Source: Lumbricus rubellus (Eukaryota; Annelida; Clitellata; Crassiclitellata; Lumbricidae). Taken from it: DNA of 64,000 bases. Below are positions 13,722 through 25,085 of the stretch, in pieces. The number at the start of each line of letters is the position of its first letter. Positions within the stretch are counted from its first letter, which is position 1. The position numbers were made by a program, and so were the translations under genes. The notes under the pieces are model-generated. The model ran no database searches, had not been told where the DNA came from, and worked only from the letters and a program-made list of their open reading frames with translations. The DNA lies in assembly GCA_945859605.1 (NCBI GenBank), contig OX243817.1, positions 25,585,069 through 25,649,068 on the forward strand. The letters run 5' to 3'.

Positions 13722-14195
13722 TTGTCCTAATATAAGAAGAGAAACAAGACGCCATACATTATGATAGAGTCAATTGCAACTGACCAAATCTGTCAGAAGC
13801 AATCCCTAAATCCTTTCTCAAGCGTAGGCTTATATACTTTACAATGTCAAGCTTACAGTCGGTCGTTAATAAGACGCTGCTTAGAAACTTTGAGTCTCCG
13901 ATTACGACTGTAGACTAATATACTATTATGCAGTATGCATGACATAATATTTCGAATGAATACCTTCAGAAAATGAGATCATCCGATGTATAACGTTGAA
14001 CAGGGAAGATCGAGTTGAGCAGGTATAATTCTAAAGGTTACCAATAAAAGATGATCACCATAGACACTATTTTAATTCGACGTAGACCTATTATAATACT
14101 GTAGGTAGCCTACAATAATAACACGTAAATTCTTAAATTATAAGACCATTCAACGATTTTGTATGAGCTTGTGACCAGCCATAGATAGGTGATAT
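13294..14195. other. Non-coding stretch with a TA microsatellite
   Basis: (TA)n occupies about 13675-13720. A partial copy of dispersed repeat D (AATAAG..TCCGATTACGA) lies near 13862-13915. I see no gene. Confidence 0.5.
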
Positions 14196-15317
14196 CAGGG
14201 GCGGATCCAGGATTTCTGGTTAGGGGGGGCGTAAATACTACCAATCCAATATATATATATATATATATATACATATAGGCCCTGCATGTACAGTGCTTAA
14301 AGTGTAAAAAAAGTACGAGGACGCTGTATTGTAGGCCTAATTGGTCGTCAGTGGCGGCGCCGAAGGCGGGAAGTTGGGAGTGCCGAAGACACGAAGCCCA
14401 TCCCGACTAGGGGGTCTGGGGGAGCGTCGTAAGCTCCCCCAACGGGGTCTGGGGAGGAGCCCCAGCGACCAGCGAATTTTTGGCTGTCGACCTCAAATGG
14501 AGCCATTTTTAGGCAGTCATGGCCGGTCGTCCGTAACTGCATGGACGCCGTCCATGCAGTCATGGACGACCGTCCTGGTAGTGCTGGCCAAATAAGTCAT
14601 AGGACGGCGTCCTGCCTCGAAAATAAGTGCCAGGACGCCGTCTATGACCGTCCTGGCACACTTTAAGCCCTGTATATATATATATATATATTATATATGA
14701 AATTAGATCACGCCACACTATAATGATCCTTTTTATAGAAAATGTTATGGAACTTAAAAATATATAGTTTTTCATATAAGACCACTGGTCTCCACTGAAG
14801 GTTAACAGTGAAACGATTATAAATCAGTTATCGGTTTTGATCATGCAACCCTTGATCCAAAAAGGAAACAATTAAGTGTCACATGTCAGTGGATTAAGCA
14901 TGCAGTGTCATTCTCCTTGGATGCTTTCTGGCGTAGGCCCTAGGCCTTGATAATGTCATCAATGTCTAACTTGATGTCCTTGTGGACAAACAATAAAATG
15001 AGTGCATTAAATCTGTCCTCGTTCATTGTACTTCGGAAACACGACCTGACAAATCGCAGACTAGAATTTGCTCGTTCAACACTGCAAGCCGTGACAGAAG
15101 TGAGCAGCAAAATGTGAATTATTGTGGTGATATAATGATATTTGGATACATAATACGGTAAGAGAGCTCCATTCTGCCGGTCCAGCTACTTCAAACATCC
15201 TATTCCAAAATTGCAATTAGACCTATATTAGTTTTAGGTCAGTTTAGTTTGAGAACATTTCTGCAGGTTTAGGGGGGAGGGCGTACGCCGGCTCCGCCCC
15301 CTCTAAATCCGCGCCTG
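14196..15317 (-). mobile_element. hAT-type element with CAGGGGCGGATCC terminus
   Basis: The left end is CAGGGGCGGATCCAG and the right end, read inward, is CAGGCGCGGATTTAG. The flanks are both GATAT (14191-14195 and 15318-15322), a 5-bp duplication rather than the usual 8 bp of hAT; some hAT lineages make 5-bp duplications. It carries a minus-strand hAT dimerisation-domain fragment. The GC-rich segment near 14350-14480 (GCCGAAG..GGGGTCTGG..AGCCCC) is shared with the element at 46562. Confidence 0.82.
14940..15185 (-). pseudogene. hAT transposase, C-terminal dimerisation domain remnant
   Basis: The open minus-strand frame has no start codon of its own. It reads through LTSVTACSVERANSSLRFVR and RSTMNEDRFNALIL and stops after DIDDIIKA. 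This is the C-terminal hAT dimerisation region (pattern T..CSVER.NS.LR....RSTM...R...L). It has the flavour of TTF/MYM-type zinc-finger hAT transposases. Upstream exons and the catalytic core are missing, so it is a relic. Confidence 0.88.
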
Positions 15318-15784
15318 GATATTAGATAGGCTATTATGTATTTTTTTATGATTATACAATTAAGATTTAGATGGCTGTTCTTTGTATTTGGCACTTAGGC
15401 CTATCATTGGCTATCAACATAATTATAAGGCACTTAGTATCGACTAAACAGATTAGGCAGAGGCCTGAATAGGCTATCACAGTCGACTCTAACACAGGAA
15501 TTTTTTTGCGTGTAGGCCTATAGACACTGCTATAAAACCACATCTATTCTGTGTAGGCCTATAACACGCACCAGACTACAATGCATAAGAAATTAATTGT
15601 GGCATTGTGCTATTTTGAAACAAACATTAGCAACGGACAGCATTGATTTTTCAAATCAATAATAAATAATTGTGTTCAATTTTTCACGCGCTGCATGATT
15701 ACCGTAAAAAATGAATCAACTTGATTCAATCAAGTATAATATTAAACAGACTGAATAGAAGTGATGCAATCAATACATACATAC

Positions 15785-15865
15785 ATTGAGCGCCTCTGAA
15801 CGGTTCACCCTACTAGAGGCGCTTTATAAATGTTTAAATACAATACAATACAATACAATACATGC
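15785..15865 (+). repeat. LINE-type 3' end with (ACAAT)n tail
   Basis: The motif GAGCGCCTCTGAACGG then TAGAGGCGCTTTATAAATG forms a stem with a short loop, followed by about five ACAAT units. The same arrangement occurs at 19005-19060 (reverse), 33020-33095 and 62965-63040. Confidence 0.7.
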
Positions 15866-15929
15866 TCAATAATTATAATTGTTCACAATTATTCATAATC
15901 TAAACCTGTGCGCCAGAGAATGGGCGCAT

Positions 15930-16368
15930 ATAGACCTAATTATAATATCTATAGGCCTAATTACATAAGCCTAATTATAATATAGGCCTAATTATACAGG
16001 CCTAATTATATAGGCCTAATTATATAGGCGTTATTATATAGGCCTAATTATACAGGCCTGATTATATAGGTCTAATTATGTAGGCCTAATTATATATGTC
16101 TACTTATATAGGTCTAATTATATAGGTCTAATTATATATGCCTACTTATATAGGCCTAGTTGTATAGGTCTAATTATATAGGTATAATTATATGCCTACT
16201 TATATAGGCCTAATTATATAGGCCTATTTATACAGGCTTAATTACATAGCCCTATTTATATAAGCCTAATTATATAGGCCTAATTATATAGATCTATTTA
16301 TATAGGCCTAATTATATGGGTCTAATTGTATAGGTCTAATTATATAGGCCTAATTATACCGCGGTCGT
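15930..16368. repeat. Minisatellite of TATATAGGCCTAAT units
   Basis: About 30 degenerate copies of a 14-16 bp unit, TAATTATATAGGCC with C/T exchanges at the CpG-free GGCC core. Units are interspersed with TACTTATATAGG variants. No coding potential. Confidence 0.9.
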
Positions 16369-18640
16369 GACTTGTTTCAGCCAAATTACTCTAGCGCTAT
16401 AATTATTATTGTAACCAGACTTCACAGTCAACGCTGTTCCGACGACCGTAGCCTATAGCTAGCGTGGTGCGGATGGCAGACGTCAGACGACGAACAGATG
16501 GAAGAAATTTGTTTTCGATACACGTGGTCTTGATTAGCGCATGTCATCAGACACTATGCAGTGACGCCAGACATTTGAGCACTGTACTCAACAACACAGA
16601 ATTATTATATTCATGAATTTGTATCCTATATTATGCAATATGCATGGTGGTTGAATGTTAACCACATGGGCGCCTCAGGATCGAATCCTTACAGTGCTTA
16701 CTTTACCTATATTATTTCACCTGTAGTATAGCAGACTTTAGAGTTTAGACCTACCCTACCGGCAGTTACATTGCATTGGCATATACATGTATACTACTTT
16801 GTATACATGTCATCAGTTACATTGCCTTTGTTTCATTCGTAGGATGCTTCTCTTCGCCGTAGTCTTCGTTGTGTTTCTTCTCGTTTTCTTTCGCTGGTTC
16901 ATCCTCTTCGTCTTTGGCTGTCTGTCTGTGTCTGTCTCTGTCTGTCTGTCTACTGTCTGTATGTCCTTTAATCATCATGTCTGTCTCTGTCTGTCAGTCT
17001 GTCTGTCCTTTAGTCATCATCTGTCTGTCTCTGTTTGTCTGTCTCTTAGTCGTCGTCTGTCTATATAGCTGTCTGTATTTGTCTGTCTGTCTCTCTTTGT
17101 CTGTCTCTTGGTCGTCATCTATCTGTCTCTGTCTGTCTCTGTCTGTCTGTCTCTTAGTCGTCGTCTGACTGTATCTGTCTATAGCTGTCTGTCTACCATA
17201 TACGAAGTTTTATCTCTGCTCTTTGTACTCCATTTATCAGCGCACATTCTGTGTGGAGAGGTCATGCAGTCCAGTGCGTTCGTTTGTTCGGCTACTGGAC
17301 CATAATATTATGTTATCTGTCTGTTTGGACACTCGACACAACGGCAGATGGCGTTAGCAGTCGACGCCCGCCATTCCCAACTCATTATCCATGCCATTAA
17401 TAAGCTTTTATGTCGTCTGCTTAAAGCGTTCTGTTCTATATTGATCAGCAATAAAGGCTTTCATTCGCCGATGATCGTTTGCGCAATGCGCTCTCTCTTC
17501 CTGGTAGCATCCTATCTTCAATAGATCCAGAAACACTTCCGTCTGCAGTTCATTCAGATTTCGTCTTCTCAGTTTATCCACTCTCACCTCTCGTCTTTAA
17601 CTCTTTAGCGACGACCGTGTGCTAATGATCAGCGGTGAATCAAGGCAGGTCGTCGCTAAAGTGTTAAAGTACTCATTCATGCAACCTCTACGAGTCTTCT
17701 CAGTCGTCATTCTATATGATTATCTCTCTCCCGTTGCACTTCTTAATTCTCGAGTCGTCGAGTTTGTCCAAACAAATTCATATAACATAACTGCCTTCCT
17801 CCCATCCTCTCGTCTATCCTCCTCTCCCTCCTTCATATATACGCACCTCCCTCCAGCGTCTGAAGTTAGTGGGAACGCGTGGGAACCCTCTGTTCTCGAA
17901 ATGTGTTGCTTCTGTTCCCACTGCTTGTCATGCAAAGGAACCATAGAAACACATGCGCCGCAATAAAACTCTTCTTCGAAGTTCCCACTGCTCGTCCAAA
18001 CCCCTTTAACTACCTCGACTACTCCCTCAGCTTCTTCCTATTACCTCTTGCTCTCGGATTTCTCCCCACACTATTCTTCTTCTCTCCTTGTCTCCTCTTA
18101 TGATCTTATCGGACACTTTCTCCTTAATTTTAGTCTAATGAGGCATGGCGATATATTTTTTAAGATAATTAGTCATCAATTAATCTATCATCTTAGATGT
18201 ATTCTTTCAAGATGGCTTTTAAATGTTCCTTAACATACATCATATATACATGTATATACACAATGCATATTATATGCATCAAAATTAATATACATACTTT
18301 TCAAAGCTGTTCAGGGAAACGAATTTCATGTCCTTCGTAACCTCTTCCCACTACAGCGAGATCTATTATATAACTTCAGACAAAGTGCTCACAATTTCAC
18401 CATCCCCCAATAAAGATTCGTTAAACTTTATCCCAAGAATGTTATTCAAAACCATGTACTAACTATCTTGACTGCAGCCATACTGTCAATTTTGTTAATG
18501 TAAACCTATACATATAATAATTATTATACAGCGTTCTGCTCGTTGTTTATTGAATTAAACGAATATAATACATAACAATACATGTGTATAATATTAAATT
18601 ATGTTAACGGAAATTATATTATACCTAAGATAACGAATTG
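16369..18640. other. Non-coding stretch upstream of the host gene
   Basis: A TCTG/CTGT microsatellite with TTAGTCGTCGTC interruptions occupies 16917-17195. A TTAA-flanked hairpin lies at 17597-17667. The remaining frames (17619-17966, 17879-18103, 18048-18233) are T-rich and show no domain. I see no gene. Confidence 0.5.
17597..17667. mobile_element. Possible TTAA-flanked mini foldback
   Basis: Arms 17598-17616 and 17648-17666 are inverted repeats of 19 bp with one mismatch and share CTTTAGCGACGACC. Both ends carry TTAA (17597-17600 and 17664-17667), the target of piggyBac-type elements. The body is only 63 bp, so it may equally be an isolated hairpin. Confidence 0.4.
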
Positions 18641-18666
18641 TAAGACATCCGTCATCACTCCCTTTA

Positions 18667-18717
18667 TGACGTAACAGCCGTCATAATGCGCAGTATACAT
18701 GTAGCTTCATGACGTCA
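18667..18717 (+). promoter_or_regulatory. CRE-type sites upstream of the F-box-like gene
   Basis: TGACGTAA at 18667-18674 and a perfect palindromic TGACGTCA at 18710-18717 lie about 190-240 bp upstream of the ATG at 18905. These are consensus ATF/CREB-type sites. No clear TATA box follows. The assignment as promoter rests on position and motif only. Confidence 0.45.
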
Positions 18718-18904
18718 TTATTGATTTGAAATTTTGTCTTGCTCGTGATTTTTGTCGTTGACCATTTTCTTCTGCAGATAATATTTATAGTAAATTATTC
18801 TCGTTCGATTTCTTCCATAATTTATCGGTGTTTGTTGAAATATTGGCGCTGGCAAGAGTCAGAGTTTGTGATTCGGCCGCAAATCTTCGTGTTTTCATTG
18901 AGCC

Positions 18905-21900
18905 ATGTCAACGAAACGAACGTCAGCTGAATCCAGTTCTGATGAGCAAACCAGCGAATGCTCAGATTGTAAGCTGCTGGAAGAACGCATTGATTAGGCC
19001 TAGTATAATTGTATTGTATTGTATTTATACATTTATATAGCGCCTCTCGCAGAATTGCTATTCAGATGTTGAACGAAAAACTCAGCACGAAAAACTCGGG
19101 GGAAAAGAAATCTTTTTAAGGAACGAGAGACTGGTAAAGGGCAAAGGAGTCAATAGTTTAGCCCGTAGAGTAGACCGTAGTGGGGTCTTTGCAAATGAAA
19201 GGACCAACCACAGAAAACGTCCGATGATGAGCAGGAGCAGTCCTGATCCAGTAGTCCTAGTTCTGTAGTGGCCTACGCCGTATATTTGTCTGCTAGTTCT
19301 CCGAGTTAATCGGTTCTAGGAGGACCATTATTTTGTTGGTGTTCGTTTAATGTTGAAAAAACAGGTTGGTAAACTGCAACCTGGCAGGATTGGATAAAGA
19401 CAGACAAAATAAACTCAATGAAAGTAATAGGGCGCAACCAGTAAGCTTAATTAGATTGAATCGTTAGTTATGCTTTAGCAATTACTTTGAAAAGTTTGTT
19501 AATGCTTGTCAAAATATTGTAACCATATTTAGCTCAGTTTTTTTAGAGAAAACTAATGGCCTACGTAGCCTACAGCATGCACGTGCAAGCAGGTAAACAG
19601 CTCTTTGCTTTGTTTACCTTAAAGTAGGGCCTACCTTAAAACAGTAAATTGAATACAGTCCTGGTGTTTAATAACAATTGCGTTTCCTTGACTATGATTG
19701 CATTGTTTATGCTTATTGCAGTATTCCAGCAAGATGACAATGCTAAACGTACAAAACTTGCCTCTCTGAGTGACACGACGGTAAGCTCAATCGCTTAAAA
19801 TGCAAGACTTACATTATCTCTTTTGTAACTAACTTTTTGAATTGATAGAATTGTGTGGTTTTCAGTCAAATCTCCTTGTTGCGGTTCTACTTAATTAAGA
19901 TTATCTGAATTTAACAAAGTGGCTGCAATTTGTATCGAAATGTTTCACAGCATCAACTGATTTTCAACAGAAGGTAAACAATGTGTGGACGTCTTAGCGA
20001 CCTTGTTATGATTCTAGTGATCACAAATTGCAGTTTCAAAGGTCTCACCGTTGTATAGAGGCCTACTTGGTTGCATTTGTTATGCGATAACATGATCGCT
20101 GCTTCCAGCGTCTTATGTGAAGTCTGTATTGCGACTTGTCACTATACTGTGACTACTCTATTCGGGTTCGAGCGACTTGCATTTTGCTGGTCTTGAAATA
20201 TAAATACTTGGACTCCATTTTTACCGATTAGAGTCAATCCGAAAGAGAAAACTTCGTGCTACTTATTAATGCAAATGATAGTGCGGAAAGTTTTGGGTAA
20301 GCTTCCTGGTACCCAAATTACTCAATGTCAATACTGAAAGGTAAATTGCAGATCTGTTGACGTTGTGTGATGCTGACTTGATCTTATTCTACAAAAATTA
20401 ATAAGTCAATCATGTATGGACATAATTATGTGGTATTGTTTACGTTTTTATCCCTTTAGCTTCAAGATCTACCGATCGAGATGCTTGAACTTATCCTCAT
20501 CAAAGCCGTAACTACGGAAGTGAAGGATTCGAAGCTGGTTAAAAATGTGTGGAAAGAAAAAGCTGATCACGTGATAAACCGACTTATAACTGTCTCTCCG
20601 CTCTGGAGCAGCATCCTTACGACTGACATCTTTCAAAATAAAGTCAACAGAATTCTAGACGACACTCAGTCTGGTAAGTTCATGGAATGAAGTTGCATGA
20701 ATGCGCACGATGAACTAAGTCCTGAAATAGGAATGAGGGTTCATGTTTAAATATTGTATTAGATTTTTCGTTTATTCAACTGGAAGGTTGATAATTATAA
20801 TCCGTGTTCAATTAGTGTTCTTGATGATTTTATTGGTACAGATCTTCAACCTGGTTTGAAGTAATTTCAGTTATTCTTATCCACTTTTATGTTTCCTTCG
20901 ACGCACAAAACTAAATTCACACTTGTAGGCAATGACTGCAGCTGATGTTCCCATGTTTCAAGTTTGCGGCTGACGCAGGAAGACAATCTCTTTCCCCATC
21001 AACATTATCACGGAATTGACCACCCTTATATTCTATAGAGTCTCTCTCTCTCTCTCGCTAAATTTTTTTCTCATGCCTCATGTAGCATGGAGGGGGGGTA
21101 GATTAGAATTCAATGAAATTTCTACATAGCATGAGGACAAACATGCGTGTTAGCCTATTTGTTATTATAACTTCATTATGCCTTTTGTGAAAATGTGCTT
21201 AACGCGTGTCATTATGTTTCGCCATCTATATAGCTCAGAGGCCGATTCGTTTGGAAATTCTGAAACAGTCTTCCAAAACTTCCCCCGAGGTTTTCTTCGT
21301 AGATATGACTACACTGAAAGATGAAATGTTTGTGCTCTGGCTACAGCCTGGCTATTTCATTAATGTTTACGACCTTAACAACTTGGATACGGTGAAAGAT
21401 GTCATCCCATTGGCAGGAAGAAATACACTGTACCTAACCGCTTGCAGCGTGTCGAACTGCGTCTATTTGCTGGACAAAAAGCAGTGGTTTGAGGTCACAG
21501 TGTTACGCATTACGAAAGATGCTAAACACCAGTTCAATGTTTCAGCATTGATTAGCATTCCGTGGCTTCCGCATCCCACTCTATCCGTAACTACCACTGG
21601 TGACCTCATCCTGTCAAGGCAACAAGGGAGAGGAAAGGCAACAGTGAGCATATTCAATGCGGATGGTACCTTGCAGCATGAAATGAAACTGCCGCTGGAG
21701 ATATCCAGACTTACTTACATAGTGCAGAAATCAAATGGAAACCTTCTTTTGGTCTCGGACCGATACAGACCAGAAGTAACGGAAATCGACCCGAAAGACG
21801 GCACCGTTCTTCGCAAATATGTGTCCTCCTCAGATAGCCATTTGTATTTGAATGTTATTCGAACAGACTTTTATGGACGAGTATTGATGATCGAGAATCA

Positions 21901-22159
21901 ATCCAACAGACTTGTGCTCTTAGATTCTGATTTTAATATCTTATATTTGACGCCTTCTTCGCAGCTTCATCAATTTCTTGCTGTTTCCCCCCACATATGG
22001 CACTACAACAGTGAAAGAAATGAGATCTTCAGCATTTTGCGTGCTAGGGAGAGAGTGAGGTTTGTGGGAAATGGATTTGAGATGGTGCGCTTTGTGAATC
22101 CTTCCACATGGCTACCTGGGAGAGGTGAGCTTACAATCCTTGGCTTCAAGGACGAATGA
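18905..22159 (+). CDS. F-box-like protein with possible C-terminal beta-propeller, four exons
   Basis: I read four exons: 18905-18968, 19722-19780, 20460-20673 and 21234-22159, with GTAAGC, GTAAGC and GTAAGT donors and AG acceptors. Phases agree at every junction (1, 0, 1), giving 421 codons with the stop. The ATG sits in a good context (GAGCCATGT) and begins MSTKRTSAESSSDEQ, a Ser-rich leader. Residues about 42-95 look like an F-box: LQDLPIEMLELILIKAV, then VSPLWSSIL. F-box domains bind SKP1 and recruit targets to SCF ubiquitin ligases; that role is inferred. Residues 113-420 have recurring strand-turn patterns such as TTTGDLILSRQ, SNGNLLLVSDR and FYGRVLMIENQSNRLVLLDSD, suggesting an NHL-like or related propeller, but no exact family was recognised. 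Introns are 753, 679 and 560 bp. Intron 1 holds a LINE tail fragment. I saw no frameshift or internal stop. Confidence 0.85.
19005..19060 (-). repeat. LINE-type 3' tail in intron 1
   Basis: On the minus strand: GAGAGGCGCTATATAAATG followed by (ACAAT)n-like sequence. This matches the tails at 15785 and 62965 in reverse orientation. It lies wholly inside intron 1 of the F-box-like gene. Confidence 0.6.
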
Positions 22160-23028
22160 AAACCCTCGGAAGTATGCATGTGAACGATGTGGACGATTTG
22201 TGTTACATAGATTTTTAGAGTTTCCTCTAGCTATAGCCTACCAGGCCTATCCCACCTGTATTGCCCTGTAATTTCAAAGAACTGCGTTGAAGTAGGCTAC
22301 TTATATTACAGGTACATTTTGAGAATCTGTCTGTGCTATTTATGTGACTTAAAACAATTTATTTCTCATGATATTCTTCACGCGTTATTCGTTATCAATT
22401 GTGTTCCGATATTTACTCAAACTTATAAACTGGGTGGTGCATTTTGCCGGAAATATATAATTTATGAATAATTGAATAGGAGTTTCTTCCAATCACAAAG
22501 TTCTGCAATTGCAATCTCACTAATAATTTTACGGGCTACAACACATGGGGTTTAGCTTATTCGTGATTTGTGTCAGATCAATTGTAAAAGATAAAAAGTC
22601 CTGTTGACAGACCAGAGAGAGAAGGAGGTAGTGAAGATGCAAAGACATGTTAAATCATTGACGATTAAATTTGGAAGGCGGGAGATAGTATCAGGTTGGG
22701 AATTCTGGAAGTTTAGACGGGAAGTTCACCCGGTTAACATGCAACGTATACAACTATACATGTAGGCCTACCTATGCAGTTCGCTTGCTTGCATCTGATT
22801 TGAATGTTTGCGAGTAACTGTTATTATTAGTACAACTACTACTACTACTATTACTACTACTACTTCTACTCCTACTACAAATACTTTTACTATAGGCCTA
22901 CTACTACTACGCAGCTGCAGCATCAGCAGCACCAGCATGATCATGATGATCATCATCATCGCACATCTATTATTGGCTTATTAAGTGTATCTGGCGTTGG
23001 CACTAAACAATTGTACATGATGGACATG
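22160..23028. other. 3' flank of the host gene, non-coding
   Basis: This should contain the 3' UTR, but I see no canonical AATAAA signal close to the stop codon. A CTA/ACT trinucleotide run lies at about 22830-22915. Confidence 0.45.
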
Positions 23029-23233
23029 CTCAATTGCAGTGTTTATTCGTTAACGGAAACGATAAGTCGAACTGAAAATAATCCATTCCGTTAACGATAA
23101 GTATAACGATAACTGAAAATATTCTAAGAACGAAAACTGAACGGAAACGGAAATAAATGATGCCGAACTGAATAAAAACTGTAACGATAATTAAAATCCG
23201 AACGGAAATTATACACATTTATGACTAAAAATA

Positions 23234-23361
23234 GAAATGAAGTAATTTACTTACTGACTTAAATTAGCGGTGAACCAGTCTTTCGTTGGACTATGTTATA
23301 GAAATGAAGTAATTTACTTACTGACTTAAATTAGCGGTGAACCAGTCTTTCGTTGGACTAT
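23234..23361. repeat. Tandem duplication inside the hAT element
   Basis: A segment beginning GAAATGAAGTAATTTAC and ending GTTGGACTATG occurs at 23234 and again at 23301 with no difference that I can see over about 61 bp. It sits just before the transposase remnant. Confidence 0.9.
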
Positions 23362-23446
23362 GAGAAAGTCATTAATCTCGCGAGATTTCTCGGTATATAA
23401 CGGTATTATCGTTCACAGTGTTGTCGTTCAGCGGTTTGTTTCGAGA

Positions 23447-23578
23447 ATGTCGTCAAGTTTAGCTCGTTTGTTGTCCGGTAGGAAAAGGGAGAGTCCAGTT
23501 TGGGAATATTTTGAGTATTGTGAAGAGTCTGGCAAATCGAAGTGCGTTGTGAAAACGGGAAATGAGTGTGGCGTATAG
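23447..23578 (+). pseudogene. hAT transposase N-terminus (BED-type zinc finger remnant)
   Basis: The frame begins MSSSLARLLSGRKRESPVWE and continues YFEYCEESGKSKCVV before stopping at codon 44. The pattern W-x-YF followed by S-K-C is the start of a BED zinc finger, the DNA-binding domain of hAT transposases. The His half of the finger and all catalytic parts are missing. Confidence 0.75.
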
Positions 23579-23850
23579 ACCTTCAACTTCAAGTAACTAC
23601 GTTGATTGAACTCGAAGTAAAATTAATTTAGAATGGTAACCTGAACTGAAATTATTTAAGAACTGTAACTTGAACTGAAATTATTTAAGAACTGTAACTT
23701 GAACTGAAATTATTTAAGAACTCGAAGTTGAAGTTGAACTGAAATTATTTGAGAACTGAAACTGAACTGAAACTGAAATTACTTCCAGCCGAACTGAACT
23801 GAAACTGAAATAGAAATTATTTTGTGAAGTAAAATAACACTGCTCAATTG

Positions 23851-24804
23851 CTCATTGCTCAACGTCCCACACGTTTACCGCTGCTGTCCAAGCAAGCAAT
23901 GTTTGCAGACCGCACTTGAAATAAATCATCTAAGGCATGCAGCGAGTGCATTAAGCCCAATAGAAACGACCTGCATCGCCCAAATCACACAAAGCAACCT
24001 ATATACAAATAGCCCAATGAAAAAGCACATGCACGTCAATGCCTATAGTGTGAGCAACAATGGCGTAATCAATATTCGGTGATGGGGAACAATGAACTGC
24101 AGGACAGTTCAAAAGCAAAAACATCAGTCGGTATGCCGCAGCAGCAGCAGCAGAGGGCTGTTCGCGGTTTTCTCGTTGACAGCTGCTGCACACGAATGCG
24201 AAACATTTCTAACGGATGTTCGAATTCGAATCCTGTCAAATGTGTTGAATGGAAACTGCATGCGATGGTTAAGCGGCTTAAGCCATGCAGAATGCGACAC
24301 AAATTACAGATTATTCGAAGTAAGTAGGTAAGTAAGTATAGGGAAAGAATCCCTTCAATTTTAACTCTAATTTAAGCATATGAATCTAAGATTCTAAGTC
24401 CAACTGAAATTGTGTATTTGGACGGCCAGCAACAAACCTTGCCTATCCTTTATTTATTCAACTGTATTGCAACACTCTGATTTACATGAAATCGAGCATC
24501 ACAAACGATTATTGTAAAAAACATTTCTTCGTTAACTTGCTTGCCCGTGGGACAATAATTATCGGTCATTCGGTTTGGGACGCATCGAATTAATAGAGGT
24601 GTAAGTTTTTAGCCTATAGGTTATTCAAAGAAGGGTTGATAACATAACTCTGGTTCGACAAAGGAGCAGTGAACCAGCCTATATAACAGTCTGTCTCAGA
24701 TTCCAACGAGCCAAAGCGTTGATGTTCTCAGAAGAAATGGAAACAATCGTGGATGTAGATTAAATTTCTGCATCTAGGCCTAATCTGGATCCGCATTCCG
24801 CGGA
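23851..24804. other. Unassigned stretch with an exon-like open frame
   Basis: Between 24079 and about 24320 two overlapping plus-strand frames stay open, one with a short Gln run, and are followed by GTAAGTAGGTAAGTAAG, which contains good splice donors. No domain is recognised and the frame is ambiguous, so I do not call a gene. Confidence 0.35.
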
Positions 24805-24814
24805 GACTTAGACA

Positions 24815-25085
24815 CACATTCATTCATTCATTCATTCATTCATTCAGAGCATTTATATATCGCCCCTTCAAGAAACTACTCAGAGGCGCTCCCAGCCCAA
24901 CCACGACCAAAGAAAAAAGACTTCAGAGACTTGTAGAACCCAGCCGGATGGACCACAAGTAGAGAGCGAAGCGTAACCGGGATGTCATTCCAGACAGTGT
25001 GTTCCACGAACGAGAAAGCACGGCGCTGCTTAATAGCCAAGCGAGCCCGCGGGACAAGAAGCTCTCCCCTTCAAGTGAAGGCTGC
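24815..25085 (-). mobile_element. LINE 3' fragment (end of ORF2 plus tail)
   Basis: On the minus strand the frame reads LVPRARLAIKQRRAFSFVEH, then TVWNDIPVTLRSLLVV and ends GRGWAGSASE before TAG. This is the C-terminus typical of CR1/L2/Jockey-like LINE ORF2 proteins (RAFS..GP..WN.LP..LR). The stop lies in GCCTCTGAGTAG and is followed by CTTGAAGGGGCGATATATAA and a (GAATG/AATG)n tail. An in-frame TGA upstream of this segment shows decay. The 3' tail is shared with SINE-A. Confidence 0.8.

Larger units (their letters stand above)
23037..23842 (+). mobile_element. Non-autonomous hAT element with BED-finger remnant
   Basis: The 806-bp element starts CAGTGTTTATTCG and ends with the inverted CAGTGTTATTTTAC. 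It is flanked by perfect 8-bp duplications CTCAATTG (23029-23036 and 23843-23850). The ends are rich in AACTGAAA and ACGGAAACGATAA words. A 67-bp tandem duplication occupies about 23234-23361, and a BED-finger frame follows. Confidence 0.93.

Noticed and set aside
24079..24331. Exon-like frame with a Gln run and strong GTAAGT donors
   Set aside because: Two frames are open, no domain is recognisable, no matching acceptor exon was found downstream, and the donor-like words come from a GTAAGTAG repeat.
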